A stretch of DNA of 64,000 bases from Methylobacter sp015476545 (GTDB taxonomy: Bacteria; Pseudomonadota; Gammaproteobacteria; Methylococcales; Methylomonadaceae): positions 992,001 to 1,056,000 of the forward strand of contig NZ_CP197401.1 in assembly GCF_052162025.1 (NCBI RefSeq), read 5' to 3'. Under the pieces are notes generated by a model that was given only the letters and a program-made list of their open reading frames with translations, ran no database searches and was not told the DNA's origin. How positions within the stretch are numbered: the first letter of the stretch is position 1; every line of letters starts with the position of its first letter. The position numbers were made by a program, and so were the translations under genes. Below, one piece after another: positions 37,207 through 46,121 of the stretch.

Positions 37207-38390
37207 CGCGTCTCTCCCGCAGAGCCGGGGGTACTGCCGGTCTCTGCGCCCTGCAGCGACTGCACCAGCATCGGTTTTAGCAAAATGGCGCCATTGCCGA
37301 TAATACGCTCGCCACCTTGCAGGCCTTTAAGAATCTCAATGCGATCATCAATACTTTCGCCGACTTCTACTTTAGTGATGCGCCATAAGCCAGGCCCGGC
37401 CCCAATCAATACATAATCGGCATCTCCGCTGTGAAGGACGCCATCGACCGGGACCATAATGGCTTCTCGCGGGTCGGTGCCCAGGCCGATTTCAGCATAC
37501 ATGCCCGGTTTAAATTGATTGGCCTGATCATTCAATTCAAAAAACACCCTTAGTGTGTGTCTTTCAGCCGATAGGGTGGGCGCCAGGCTGCGTACCTTGC
37601 CGAAAAACGCCTGATTGGGAATCCCATAAAATCGTGCGACACAGGACTGGCCTGCCGATACCAGGCCGATTTTCAATTCGGGCACGTCAGCCATAATCAA
37701 AGAAACGCCGGGATTGGAGCTCTGCAATAGAAGAGGGTCTACGCCTTCCTGCAACAGCTTTCTCTCGAGCGCCGCACGATTGCGAGTGGCTACAGTGAGC
37801 GCCGTTTCAGCCTCATAGACGTCTTTTTGGCCTTCCAATTGAACCTCGAGCAAGTTGGCCTCTGCAGCGGTCAGGTCGCGAATTGCTTCCGTACCGGTGG
37901 CGACCAGTTTTCGTAGACGCTCGACGACCAATTTTTGGGAGTTAAATTGCGTTGCGGTAAGTTCACGGATTTTCACCAAACGTTTGGCATTGAATTCTTT
38001 TTCAGCCTGGGCTCTTAGCCAGTCGGCATAAACGCCGGACAACTCAATACTGTTAAACTGCCAGCGGTCTTCTTTAGGCGTCGGGCCGATAGGCAGGTGG
38101 GCAACAACGGCTCCGGTCACAACCAGTAAAGGCGTACTGATGCGCTTTTTCTGTACAGTCGAGATGTCGAATTTCTTTTCCAGCAAGCTTCCGGGTTTGA
38201 CTTCAATCAGCCCCGGCTCAATCAGTTGAACGACTTTTGGCGCTCCCGCGGCGGTGAATTTTTTTTGATCCGACGCCGCTTCCTGCCATGATTTACCTAT
38301 CAAGATAGTCAATACCATACCGGCCGCCAGTATTGTTTTTGATCGGCCAGAGCGTTTGAGGTAACTGTACAAAAAAGTTGAATGGATCAT
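37203..38390 (-). CDS. czcB: RND efflux periplasmic adaptor (CzcB-like)
   Basis: A 395-residue membrane-fusion protein. An N-terminal helix (TILAAGMVLTILIGKSW) anchors or exports it; the central region is a long alpha-hairpin (about 130-240), followed by beta-barrel and membrane-proximal domains with SAERHTLRVFFELND and FKPGMYAEIGLGTD. It links the inner-membrane pump to the outer-membrane channel. No histidine-rich metal-binding tail is visible. Four-base overlaps on both sides show tight coupling with czcC and czcA. Confidence 0.88.
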   Translation of the reverse strand: MIHSTFLYSYLKRSGRSKTILAAGMVLTILIGKSWQEAASDQKKFTAAGAPKVVQLIEPGLIEVKPGSLLEKKFDISTVQKKRISTPLLVVTGAVVAHLPIGPTPKEDRWQFNSIELSGVYADWLRAQAEKEFNAKRLVKIRELTATQFNSQKLVVERLRKLVATGTEAIRDLTAAEANLLEVQLEGQKDVYEAETALTVATRNRAALERKLLQEGVDPLLLQSSNPGVSLIMADVPELKIGLVSAGQSCVARFYGIPNQAFFGKVRSLAPTLSAERHTLRVFFELNDQANQFKPGMYAEIGLGTDPREAIMVPVDGVLHSGDADYVLIGAGPGLWRITKVEVGESIDDRIEILKGLQGGERIIGNGAILLKPMLVQSLQGAETGSTPGSAGETR

Positions 38391-39904
38391 CGTAATACTT
38401 CTTTGCCAATAACTGCGTTAAGTTGATTCAATGCGTGCCAATAGCTGGATCGCCCATTGATATGGACTCGATAGGTTTCCAGGTAGGCCCGCTGTGCATC
38501 CAATACTTCTATCAGGGTTTTACCGCCTAGCTCGTAGGCTTGGGTGATTTTGTCCCGCACATTTCTTGCCGCTTCCAGTTGTCCTGGATCATCATTGGTT
38601 AAAAATTGATACGAAGATGCAAAAGTTTTCGCGGCCTGGTCAATTTCCGCGCGCAAATCCACAAGCTGGGCCTGTAAATTGTACTGTGTTTGATTTTTAA
38701 TAGACTTCGCTTTGGCTATATTGCCCTGATTGCGATCAAAAATAGGCACGGTGAGATTGATTCCTGCCATCCACGAGTTGGCATCGGGAAAGCCGATGGC
38801 CTGCTGTTGGAATTGTCTGGTATAGCCAATGCCAGGTATTACTTGCGGATAGGCTTTTCTTTCTTCCAGCGTTATATCTGAGTCGGCTTTATCTAATTGG
38901 CGATGCAAGGCGCTTAGATCGGGCCTGTTTTCCTCGGCTAATCTAAAGGCGGTTTCAGCATCTATCGGCTTTGCCAATGTGTTGATTTCCAATGTGCCTT
39001 TTACTTTAATGGGAATATTGTCTTTGATACCTAACAGGGTACGTAACCGGTTAAACGCGGAGGCTAAATCCAGTTCTCGCGCATGAACTTCACGGTGGCT
39101 ACTGAAAATAGAGAGCTTGATTCGGTCCGCTTCGATGGTGCCGACTCCTCCGAGAGCCACCCGTTTAAGAATAATCTGCTCCATTTTGATTAAATTGCGC
39201 TGGTTTTCATAGGCGAGATCCAGCATCGCCTGCATCTCCAGAACGTCATAGAATGCTGCAATAGTTGCTGCGATCCTAAGCCGGACGGTATTGGCAAAGT
39301 CAGCCGCTGACGCTTCGACCCCATATTGCCCGGACGTTATCGCAGCCGCTCTTTTTCCAAACAAAAACCAATCGACAGGCATGGCGACATTAAAATCAAA
39401 TTGCGGAGGCCCGCCTTGCCGGTCGGCTGTAAATGACCGATTCAAAGGCATTAACTGTATATCGGTGTTTATCTGAGGATTGGGTATCAATCCTGCCGTA
39501 ATCAGATCAGCTTCGGCCTGACTGATGTTTTCTAAGGCGGCTTTGATTCGCGGATCAGATTTCAAAGCGGTTTGCACCGCCTGGTTCAACGTGAGTTCCT
39601 TAGGCTCAACTAATGTTTCGGAGGGAACTGAAGTAGCTCTAGTTTCGGCAGAAAACGCATTTGGTGGAGGCGCGTCGGCAATAGGTGGTCCGGATTCATT
39701 CATATACAAAGGCAGAGGAGTCGGCCTGTAATCTTGAATTGAGCAGCCATTTAACAATAAAAGAATGCACAAAGACCATCTGCATGAAATATTAATAAAT
39801 GGAGAGGCTAAGTGAAAATGGCAATCATGGTGCTTAATCCATTCTTTTATTATTCTTTTCATAGACGAATGATTTAGATTCTGTTGCGTTGACCAGAACA
39901 GCAT
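38387..39904 (-). CDS. czcC: outer-membrane efflux channel (CzcC/TolC-like)
   Basis: A 505-residue TolC-family protein with two repeated outer-membrane efflux domains. The segment LCILLLLNGCSIQ suggests a lipoprotein signal with Cys54 as acylation site. It has LTLNQAVQTALKSDPRIKAA and the family feature AYELGGKTLIEVLDAQRAYL. A start at 39904 has an AAGG site but leaves over 40 residues before the hydrophobic core; the second ATG at 39862 shortens this. It is the first gene of the efflux operon. A metal-sensing regulator was not found next to it. Confidence 0.82.
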   Translation of the reverse strand: MLFWSTQQNLNHSSMKRIIKEWIKHHDCHFHLASPFINISCRWSLCILLLLNGCSIQDYRPTPLPLYMNESGPPIADAPPPNAFSAETRATSVPSETLVEPKELTLNQAVQTALKSDPRIKAALENISQAEADLITAGLIPNPQINTDIQLMPLNRSFTADRQGGPPQFDFNVAMPVDWFLFGKRAAAITSGQYGVEASAADFANTVRLRIAATIAAFYDVLEMQAMLDLAYENQRNLIKMEQIILKRVALGGVGTIEADRIKLSIFSSHREVHARELDLASAFNRLRTLLGIKDNIPIKVKGTLEINTLAKPIDAETAFRLAEENRPDLSALHRQLDKADSDITLEERKAYPQVIPGIGYTRQFQQQAIGFPDANSWMAGINLTVPIFDRNQGNIAKAKSIKNQTQYNLQAQLVDLRAEIDQAAKTFASSYQFLTNDDPGQLEAARNVRDKITQAYELGGKTLIEVLDAQRAYLETYRVHINGRSSYWHALNQLNAVIGKEVLR

Positions 39905-40244
39905 TGCTAAGCCTTATATACTGCTGCGTGCTATGGGTGCTTCGCTCAGTAGGGGTTGGGATGCAGCAGAGCGCCGGTCGTTCTGCTGCATCTGACAATC
40001 ACCAACCATGCTCAAGTTCAACCGAACCATAAAAAATTCATCATATGATTGACTCTTCGCTGCTGCTTTCCTGCTGGCTGAGGCGTTAGCTGGTCCTCAG
40101 AAACCTCGTCCGTAGATTCAGTTGTCGATTCGCAGCAGGTAAGCCATGAATTGAGGCTAGGGAAGTTATCGTTTAGATATAGGCTATAAACTGACCATTT
40201 GTTAAACGCTATAAGCCAGTTTTTTATCATGCCAACCTTGTTCA

Positions 40245-40574
40245 GAAGATTTACGCAGCCGTGTGGCTGAAGCCGCTGCTGCAGGCCACACCGTGCGGAC
40301 CGTGGCTTTGCAATACGGGGTCAGCCTGGCCTTCGTCTGCAGGATGCACGTCTTATGGCGTGAAACTGGAGCCGTCCAGGGCGAGCCCTCCGGCGGCTGC
40401 AAATGCTCGCGGCTGGAGCCGTATGAAGCGGCTATCAAGGAACAGCTAGCACATAGCCTATCGATGACGCTGAAGGAATTGCAGAGCTGGCTGGAAGACG
40501 AACACAGCCTAAGTGTTAGGCTTGTGATAGCAACCAAATCGCCTTCACAGGCTTTAAAAATAGCTTTCTTTTAG
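40245..40574 (+). pseudogene. IS630-family transposase, N-terminal fragment
   Basis: From 40245 the frame reads EDLRSRVAEAAAAGHTVRTV and continues ALQYGVSLAFVCRMHVLWRE, then GEPSGGCKCSRLEPYEAAI and SMTLKELQSWLEDEHSLSV. This is the helix-turn-helix DNA-binding half of an IS630-type transposase (basic EDLRxRV start, RLEPYxxxI linker, TLxELxxxLxxxH). The similarity stops near 40520, the DDE catalytic half is absent and no normal start codon precedes it. It is a non-functional relic. Confidence 0.7.
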
Positions 40575-40651
40575 CCCATTTCATCCCAATCTTCTCTGGG
40601 TAGGAAAAGGATAAAGAACAGGTAAGTCTTAATTTTGTTTTCGCAGTATTT

Positions 40652-40858
40652 TTAATTGTGGTAAAAATAAAGCGGGCTTCGTGCCTGTTTTAAAGTTCTG
40701 CCTCGAACCATATGGGAATAAATCGTCGTGGTTTTTAGATCACTTTGCCCCGGCAATTTCTCCTGAACCGTCCGAATATCACAATTGGCTTGCAATAAGT
40801 GACTGACGAAGAGAGGTCTGAACGTCACCAGGGCCGGTCTTTCGCTAAAGCTCCAATC
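40652..40858 (-). pseudogene. integron-type tyrosine recombinase, C-terminal relic
   Basis: On the minus strand a start-less frame reads TFRPLFVSHLLQANCDIRTV, then QEKLPGQSDLKTTTIYSHMV and ends in a stop at 40652. The pattern matches the C-terminal box of integron integrases (HSFATHLL...DIRTVQELLGHSDVKTTxIYTH...RSPL), with the tyrosine kept but the RH and LGH residues altered to RPL and LPGQ. It is therefore a decayed integrase end. No attC array was recognised around it. Confidence 0.65.
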
Positions 40859-40931
40859 CAGCCGGCATGACTTGAGGAAGGGGCAACAGTTAAGGTAAGG
40901 CGTGATTGCGCAAGAAAAGAGGAGTTAGGTT

Positions 40932-41231
40932 ATGAAAATTTATACATTGGCCGCTATACTGTTTTTTTACGCTATTACATCTCACGGAATAGAACCGAAT
41001 AGTGCTTCCATTCTAAAAGCGGATGTCGCAGTGGATTTTCGCTGTTCCGGATCTCCGCCTCTCGAAGGAATAGAGGAAAATGCTGAGTCCGACCTTCAGT
41101 ACGATATGCAAGATAACGATGCCATTTTCGAGCTGGGGGACGGCGATTCTGCCGATGAACTCGGCGGGAATGAAGCGGTTTGCGGCGGCAGCAATGGCGA
41201 CGATTTGATCAACGGCGCCGAAGGTCAATAA
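40932..41231 (+). CDS. small acidic secreted protein with an RTX-like tail
   Basis: A 99-residue protein with a GAGGAG site before its ATG. Residues 1-19 (KIYTLAAILFFYAITSHG) look like a signal peptide. The rest is strongly acidic, with LQYDMQDNDAIFELGDGDSA and a C-terminal GGSNGDDLINGAEGQ that fits one and a half repeats of the calcium-binding GGxGxDxLx nonapeptide found in RTX proteins. Two cysteines (in FRCSG and EAVCGG) could form a disulfide. No function can be assigned; a truncated RTX remnant that happens to retain a start is an alternative. Confidence 0.5.
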   Translation: MKIYTLAAILFFYAITSHGIEPNSASILKADVAVDFRCSGSPPLEGIEENAESDLQYDMQDNDAIFELGDGDSADELGGNEAVCGGSNGDDLINGAEGQ

Positions 41232-41508
41232 TATCATTGACAGCGGTATCGTTCTTGATTGTGCACTTCATAGGACACGTCGAGCGCGCTTAGCTGATGC
41301 TGAGCGGAAGGCGGTATTCAATCGCTGGAGTCCTGTGTTGCTGGCCACCTTTCTGTTCGCTAACCCGCTCGAGCAGATGCGGGCAAACTCGTAGCCGCCC
41401 TGCAATCTGCTTATCTTACGGATTATTTTTAATCGATGGACCGCTTTTGCTGTAACTTAAGCCGTAGATGTCCAGATTTGATTTGGTTTTATGTTCCAGC
41501 GCTTTTTT

Positions 41509-42318
41509 CTAATCGGTCTTGTCGACTTTCACAAAAATACGCAGTTTGTTTTGGCCGTTCTGTTGACTGCGGGCCAAATTTCCACCGCCTCTGCTTTGGT
41601 TGTCTTCGTAGATGCCGCCCAGTTCCACCCATTCGCCCAGTTTGACCCGAATTGTGGTTTGTGCGCCTTGGATTTCCATCTGGCCGCGCGCGTTGAGTTT
41701 GTCCGACCAGGGCGAGACGTCCAGAATGGCCTGTTCGCCTGCAAGCCTTGGCGTGACGGCAAAGCCCGTCGTCGTGTCGATAAATTCGGTCGTGGTGGAT
41801 AATGTAGGACCATAGCCCGAATCGTAGATCTGCACGTTTTCCATTGGATACGTGTCGCCGGCTTGAATGTAAGCCGTATTGCCTTCCAGGGTCCGAATAG
41901 TTTGCGTGCTTTCGCTGGCGTACTGATTCTGATTTTGAGAGTAGTGGCCATATACGCTGGCGCGGGCTTTTGATGGATCATCGATCGGACCGCTGATTCT
42001 GACTCTGGCCGTTGCGTTGAGCTCGTCGACGGTCAGCTGCCGGCTTTGAATAACGGTAATGACCAGATTGTTCAGTCGGGTGTCCAGTTCGCTGACCAGC
42101 GCCCTGATTTCAGTCAACCGTTCCGGCGTGGTTTTGATCACCAGGTTGGAGCCGTTGGCAATCACATGGTCGGTATATTCCAACAAGGGCTCGAGTAGGG
42201 GCTGTATCTCGGAGGCTGGCCGGTTAGCCAGCGGGATCACTTCAATAACGGTTTGCTCCGCCAGGGCGAGCTTGCCCGACAGCAGCATGAAGATCAATAG
42301 CAGGCGTGTTGTATCCAA
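41509..42318 (-). CDS. short secretin-like periplasmic/outer-membrane protein
   Basis: About 269 residues. After a signal peptide (LLLIFMLLSGKLALAEQ) comes a secretin N1-type repeat (VIEVIPLANRPASEIQPLLE to LVSELDTRLNNLVITVIQSR) and a region resembling part of the secretin beta domain (GFAVTPRLAGEQAILDVSP, ending LGEWVELGGIYEDN and LRIFVKVDKTD). Full secretins such as GspD or PilQ have over 400 residues, so this one lacks N0 and much of the barrel. A GGAGG site precedes a TTG at 42318; a GTG at 42330 is the other possible start. No pilus or secretion genes are adjacent. Function unknown. Confidence 0.6.
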   Translation of the reverse strand: MDTTRLLLIFMLLSGKLALAEQTVIEVIPLANRPASEIQPLLEPLLEYTDHVIANGSNLVIKTTPERLTEIRALVSELDTRLNNLVITVIQSRQLTVDELNATARVRISGPIDDPSKARASVYGHYSQNQNQYASESTQTIRTLEGNTAYIQAGDTYPMENVQIYDSGYGPTLSTTTEFIDTTTGFAVTPRLAGEQAILDVSPWSDKLNARGQMEIQGAQTTIRVKLGEWVELGGIYEDNQSRGGGNLARSQQNGQNKLRIFVKVDKTD

Positions 42319-42346
42319 CTCAACCTCCACGGGCTAACAAGCGGTT

Positions 42347-42372
42347 AAAGGCGGCCGGGATGGCCGCCTTTT
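42347..42372. terminator. bidirectional intrinsic terminator after glgA
   Basis: A 10-bp stem (AAAGGCGGCC at 42347-42356 with GGCCGCCTTT at 42362-42371) and a 5-base loop lie immediately after the glgA stop. A- and T-runs flank it on both sides, so it can act on the minus-strand glgBA transcript and on any plus-strand read-through. Confidence 0.8.
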
Positions 42373-43832
42373 CAAGGATGGAGCGAGATGCTCCGATATA
42401 ATTCCAGATACTGCTCGGCGCTGCGCTGCCAGGAAAAATCTTTTTTCATGGCATTAATCTGCAGTTTTTTCCAGATGTCGGGCATGCTGTATAAAATCAG
42501 CGCGCGCTTGATCGCTTCCATCAGAGAGCCGGCGCTGGCGTCGTTGAAAACAATGCCAGTGGCCGTGCCATTGCCGATTGTCTCAGGGACTGCGTCAACG
42601 ACACTATCGGCCAGGCCGCCGGTTTTGCGGACGACCGGCAAAGTGCCGTAGCGTTGGCTGTACATTTGATTCAAGCCGCAGGGCTCAAACCGTGACGGCA
42701 TCAGGAAAATATCGGCGCCGGCTTCGATAAGATGGGCCAGCGATTCATCATAGCCGATAGTGATTGCGATCTTGTCGGGATATGAATGCGCAAAATTCAG
42801 CAGTCGTTGTTCAAAGACCTTGTCGCCGCTGCCGAGCAGTGCAAATTGCAAGGGCATGGCGGCCATTTCGGTCAGACACTCCAGCAACAGGTCTATGCCT
42901 TTTTGCTCAACCAAACGGCTGATCAGTCCAATGAGCGGAACATGCTCGTCAACCGGCAGCGACAGTCTTCTCTGCAGGGCGAATTTGTTGAGTTGTTTGT
43001 CCTGGAGCGATTCGGCCTGATAGTGCTGCTCAATGAGGGGATCGGTTGCCGGATTCCACTGTTCGGCATCAATGCCGTTGATAATTCCGCTTAAGAACTC
43101 CTTGCGATAAGTCAAAAGTCCTTCAAGGCCGTAACCTAGCTCCGGTGTTTGAATTTCCTGGGCGTAAGTCGGGCTGACCGTGGTAATGCGATCGGCATAA
43201 ACCAGGCCGCCTTTTATAAAAGACAACATACTATGGAATTCAAGCCCGTAAGGCTGCCATAACTGGCCCGGTAAATTCAATGGGGCTGTGCTGCTGCTCG
43301 GGAATAATCCCTGATAAGCCATGTTGTGTATAGTGAACACGGTAACCGGCCGGTCGTGTTCCAGGGATAGCAACGCCGGAACCAGACCGCTTTGCCAGTC
43401 ATTGCAGTGCACGAGATCGGGCTTCCAGTTCAGGTGAGCCCGGTCCATGGCGATTTCTGCGGCAATGCGGCAAAACAAGGCGAAACGTTCGGCATTGTTG
43501 GGCCAGTCGTTGCCTTGCTCATCGTGATAAGGATTGCCGGGATAATCGAAAAACTCGGGATAATCGACCAGCCAGACGATGACCGGACTATCCGGCATGC
43601 GCGTTTCAAGAATGTTGACATCGCGGTTATCGACGCGCACGGAGCAAAGAAAGCGGACATCGCCATGCGTTTTGATGGCCTGATAATGGGGCATGACCAG
43701 GCGTACGTCTTGCGATAACTCGGCCAGTGCTTTGGGCAGGCTGCCTGAAACATCAGCGAGGCCTCCAGTTTTGATCAAAGGGTGGGCTTCGCTGGTGACA
43801 AAAAGTATTTTTTTCATAGCTTGTTTTTGCAA
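42372..43832 (-). CDS. glgA: glycogen synthase (ADP-glucose)
   Basis: A 486-residue GT5 glycogen synthase. The ADP-glucose-binding N-terminus EAHPLIKTGGLADVSGSLPK, the HCNDWQSGLVPALL and TIHNMAYQGLFP motifs, and the C-terminal MPSRFEPCGLNQMYSQRYG and RKTGGLADSVVDA loop are all present. It extends glycogen from ADP-glucose made by GlgC. The gene is 4 bp downstream of glgB on the same strand and ends at a strong terminator. Confidence 0.95.
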   Translation of the reverse strand: MQKQAMKKILFVTSEAHPLIKTGGLADVSGSLPKALAELSQDVRLVMPHYQAIKTHGDVRFLCSVRVDNRDVNILETRMPDSPVIVWLVDYPEFFDYPGNPYHDEQGNDWPNNAERFALFCRIAAEIAMDRAHLNWKPDLVHCNDWQSGLVPALLSLEHDRPVTVFTIHNMAYQGLFPSSSTAPLNLPGQLWQPYGLEFHSMLSFIKGGLVYADRITTVSPTYAQEIQTPELGYGLEGLLTYRKEFLSGIINGIDAEQWNPATDPLIEQHYQAESLQDKQLNKFALQRRLSLPVDEHVPLIGLISRLVEQKGIDLLLECLTEMAAMPLQFALLGSGDKVFEQRLLNFAHSYPDKIAITIGYDESLAHLIEAGADIFLMPSRFEPCGLNQMYSQRYGTLPVVRKTGGLADSVVDAVPETIGNGTATGIVFNDASAGSLMEAIKRALILYSMPDIWKKLQINAMKKDFSWQRSAEQYLELYRSISLHP

Positions 43833-43836
43833 TCCT

Positions 43837-46014
43837 TTATGGCTTTAAGATGATGGCTCCTAAAGGGGGTAAAGTAAGGCTGATGGAATGAGGCTGATTC
43901 ATCCAGGCTATAGGCTCCGAGGTAACCTGGCCATTGCCGACGTTGCCGCCGTCATAATAGGTGGAATCGGAATTGAAGATTTCAGTGTAAGTGCCGGCTT
44001 GTGGAACGCCGATCCGGTAGTGTTCCCTGACGACCGGGGTAAAGTTAAGGATGATATACAGTTCTTCATGATCGCTTTTGCGGCGGTAACTGATGATGGA
44101 CTGTTGTACATCGTGGCAATCGATCCATTCAAACCCGTGATGGTCAAAATCATGCGTGTATAAAGCCGGATGATCTTTATAGAGTGTGTTCAAGTCTTTT
44201 ACCAGTTTTTGCACGCCGCGATGATGCGCATAATCCAACACATACCAGTCCAGAGCCCGGTTGAAATTCCATTCCGTGCCTTGTCCGAATTCGCAGCCCA
44301 TAAACAGCAGTTTTTTGCCCGGGTAGGTGTACATATAGGTATATAACAGCCGCAGATTGGCAAAGCGTTGCCATTCGTCGCCGGGCATTTTGTTGACCAG
44401 AGAGCCTTTGCCATGCACGACCTCGTCATGAGAGAAAGGCAAGGTGAAGTTTTCGGTAAATGCGTAAAGCATGCCGAAGGTGAGCTGGTCATGATGATAT
44501 TGGCGGTGGATAGGTTCCTGGCTCATATAGGCCAGAGTGTCGTGCATCCAACCCATATTCCACTTCATGGAGAAGCCCAGCCCGCCGGTCCAGGTCGGCC
44601 GCGTCACCTGCGGCCAGGAAGTGGATTCCTCGGCCATGATGACGGTGCCGGGATGCTGGTCGTGCGTGACGGTATTGAGCTCTTTCAGAAAGTCGATGGC
44701 TTCCAGGTTCTCGTTGCCGCCATAGATGTTCGGAATCCAGTCGTCCGGGCCGCGAGAATAGTCCAGATAGAGCATCGAGGCGACGGCATCGACTCTCAGG
44801 CCATCGAGATGGAATTCTTCCAGCCAGAAGATGGCACTGGACAGTAAGAAGTTTTTTACCTCGTTGCGGCCGTAGTTATAGATCAGCGTGCCCCAGTCGC
44901 GGTGTTCGCCTTTGCGCGGGTCTTCATGCTCATAAAGCGCGCTGCCGTCGAAGCGGGCCAAGGCAAAGTAATCCTTGGGGAAATGCGCAGGCACCCAGTC
45001 CAGGATGACGCCTATGTTGTTTTGATGGCAAGTGTCGATGAAATAGCGGAAGTCATCGGGGGTTCCGTAGCGGCTGGTCGGCGCGAAGTAGCCGGTGGTT
45101 TGATAACCCCACGACGCATCCAGAGGATGTTCGGTCACGGGCAGCAGTTCAATATGGGTGAAGCCCATTTCTTTCACATAGTCGACGAGCTGTGCCGCCA
45201 GTTCACGATAATTGAGGAAATTGCCTCGAGGATCACGTTTCCACGAGCCCAGATGGACTTCATAGATCGACATGGGTTCATGCAGCCAATCGCGGCTTGT
45301 GCTGCGCTGGTTCATCCATTGGTGGTCCTGCCAGGCATAGCCTTTTTCATTCACGACAATGGATGCCGTTTTGGGGCGGAATTCAAATTGCTGCCCATAA
45401 GGGTCGGTCTTGATCAGAACTTCATTGCTCTGCCGGTTCACTATTTCAAACTTGTATAAACAGCCGGTCGTCAGGCCCGGTATGAATAGCTCCCAGATGC
45501 CGCTGCTGCCTAGGTTCCGCATCGGGTGGCAGCGGCCGTCCCACAGATTGAAGTCGCCGATAACGCTGACCCGGCCGGCGTTGGGCGCCCAGACGGCGAA
45601 TAGCACGCCCTCAATGCCGTCAGTGCTATGCAAGTGAGCGCCCAGTTTCTGATAGATGTGCCAGTGGCGGCCTTCTCCGAATAAATGCCGGTCAAACTCC
45701 GATAACTGCACAGGAAAATCATACGGATCGTAATTCTCGTGCGCATAGCCGTCCTTATCTATCCAGGAGAGCTTATAATGTTTTGGTAATTCTTCACTTT
45801 CGGCGGTATATTCAAAAAAGTCCGTACCGGTTATTCTCTGGAACGCAGGGCCATCATTATCCAAGCGCACTGATTCGGCGTAAGGCAGGTAGACTTTAAT
45901 CTGAGTTGACTTGTTTTTTTGATGGCGGCCCAAAACAGAAAAAGGGTCATGATGCCTGGCTTCTATGATTTTAATAGAATCGGAGTCAAGCGTACTGGTC
46001 GACTGCTTTTTCAC
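43837..46014 (-). CDS. glgB: 1,4-alpha-glucan branching enzyme
   Basis: A GH13 branching enzyme of 725 residues. An N-terminal CBM48 domain (ARHHDPFSVLGRH, VRVWAPNAGRVSVIGDFN-like region) precedes the catalytic barrel with nucleophile region DGLRVDAVASMLYLDYSR, general acid AEESTSWPQVT and LPFSHDEVVHGKGSL. The frame extends upstream to a TTG at 46077, but the GTG at 46014, just after CCGAGGGC, gives the expected start KKQSTSTLDS. It adds alpha-1,6 branches to glycogen. It is divergent from glgC with about 107 bp between, a shared regulatory region. Confidence 0.93.
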   Translation of the reverse strand: MKKQSTSTLDSDSIKIIEARHHDPFSVLGRHQKNKSTQIKVYLPYAESVRLDNDGPAFQRITGTDFFEYTAESEELPKHYKLSWIDKDGYAHENYDPYDFPVQLSEFDRHLFGEGRHWHIYQKLGAHLHSTDGIEGVLFAVWAPNAGRVSVIGDFNLWDGRCHPMRNLGSSGIWELFIPGLTTGCLYKFEIVNRQSNEVLIKTDPYGQQFEFRPKTASIVVNEKGYAWQDHQWMNQRSTSRDWLHEPMSIYEVHLGSWKRDPRGNFLNYRELAAQLVDYVKEMGFTHIELLPVTEHPLDASWGYQTTGYFAPTSRYGTPDDFRYFIDTCHQNNIGVILDWVPAHFPKDYFALARFDGSALYEHEDPRKGEHRDWGTLIYNYGRNEVKNFLLSSAIFWLEEFHLDGLRVDAVASMLYLDYSRGPDDWIPNIYGGNENLEAIDFLKELNTVTHDQHPGTVIMAEESTSWPQVTRPTWTGGLGFSMKWNMGWMHDTLAYMSQEPIHRQYHHDQLTFGMLYAFTENFTLPFSHDEVVHGKGSLVNKMPGDEWQRFANLRLLYTYMYTYPGKKLLFMGCEFGQGTEWNFNRALDWYVLDYAHHRGVQKLVKDLNTLYKDHPALYTHDFDHHGFEWIDCHDVQQSIISYRRKSDHEELYIILNFTPVVREHYRIGVPQAGTYTEIFNSDSTYYDGGNVGNGQVTSEPIAWMNQPHSISLTLPPLGAIILKP

Positions 46015-46121
46015 TTTGAATGCCCTCGGAATAGTAAGATAATGATTTCGTGATAATGAATGCGTAAATATTACCAAAAATTAAATAACAGTTGTGAGCC
46101 TATTCCACATGGAGATCAAAA

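Larger units (their letters stand above)
39905..40931. other. 1-kb accessory scar without intact genes
   Basis: Between the efflux operon and the small secreted protein no intact gene is seen. The stretch holds a 5' fragment of an IS630-type transposase (plus) and a 3' fragment of an integron-type integrase (minus), described separately. The remaining frames, such as a 70-codon minus-strand frame at 40018-40230, show no motif or good start. Confidence 0.65.

Noticed and set aside
40018..40230. A 70-codon minus-strand frame next to the transposase relic
   Set aside because: No recognised motif and no convincing start signal; it lies in decayed accessory DNA.
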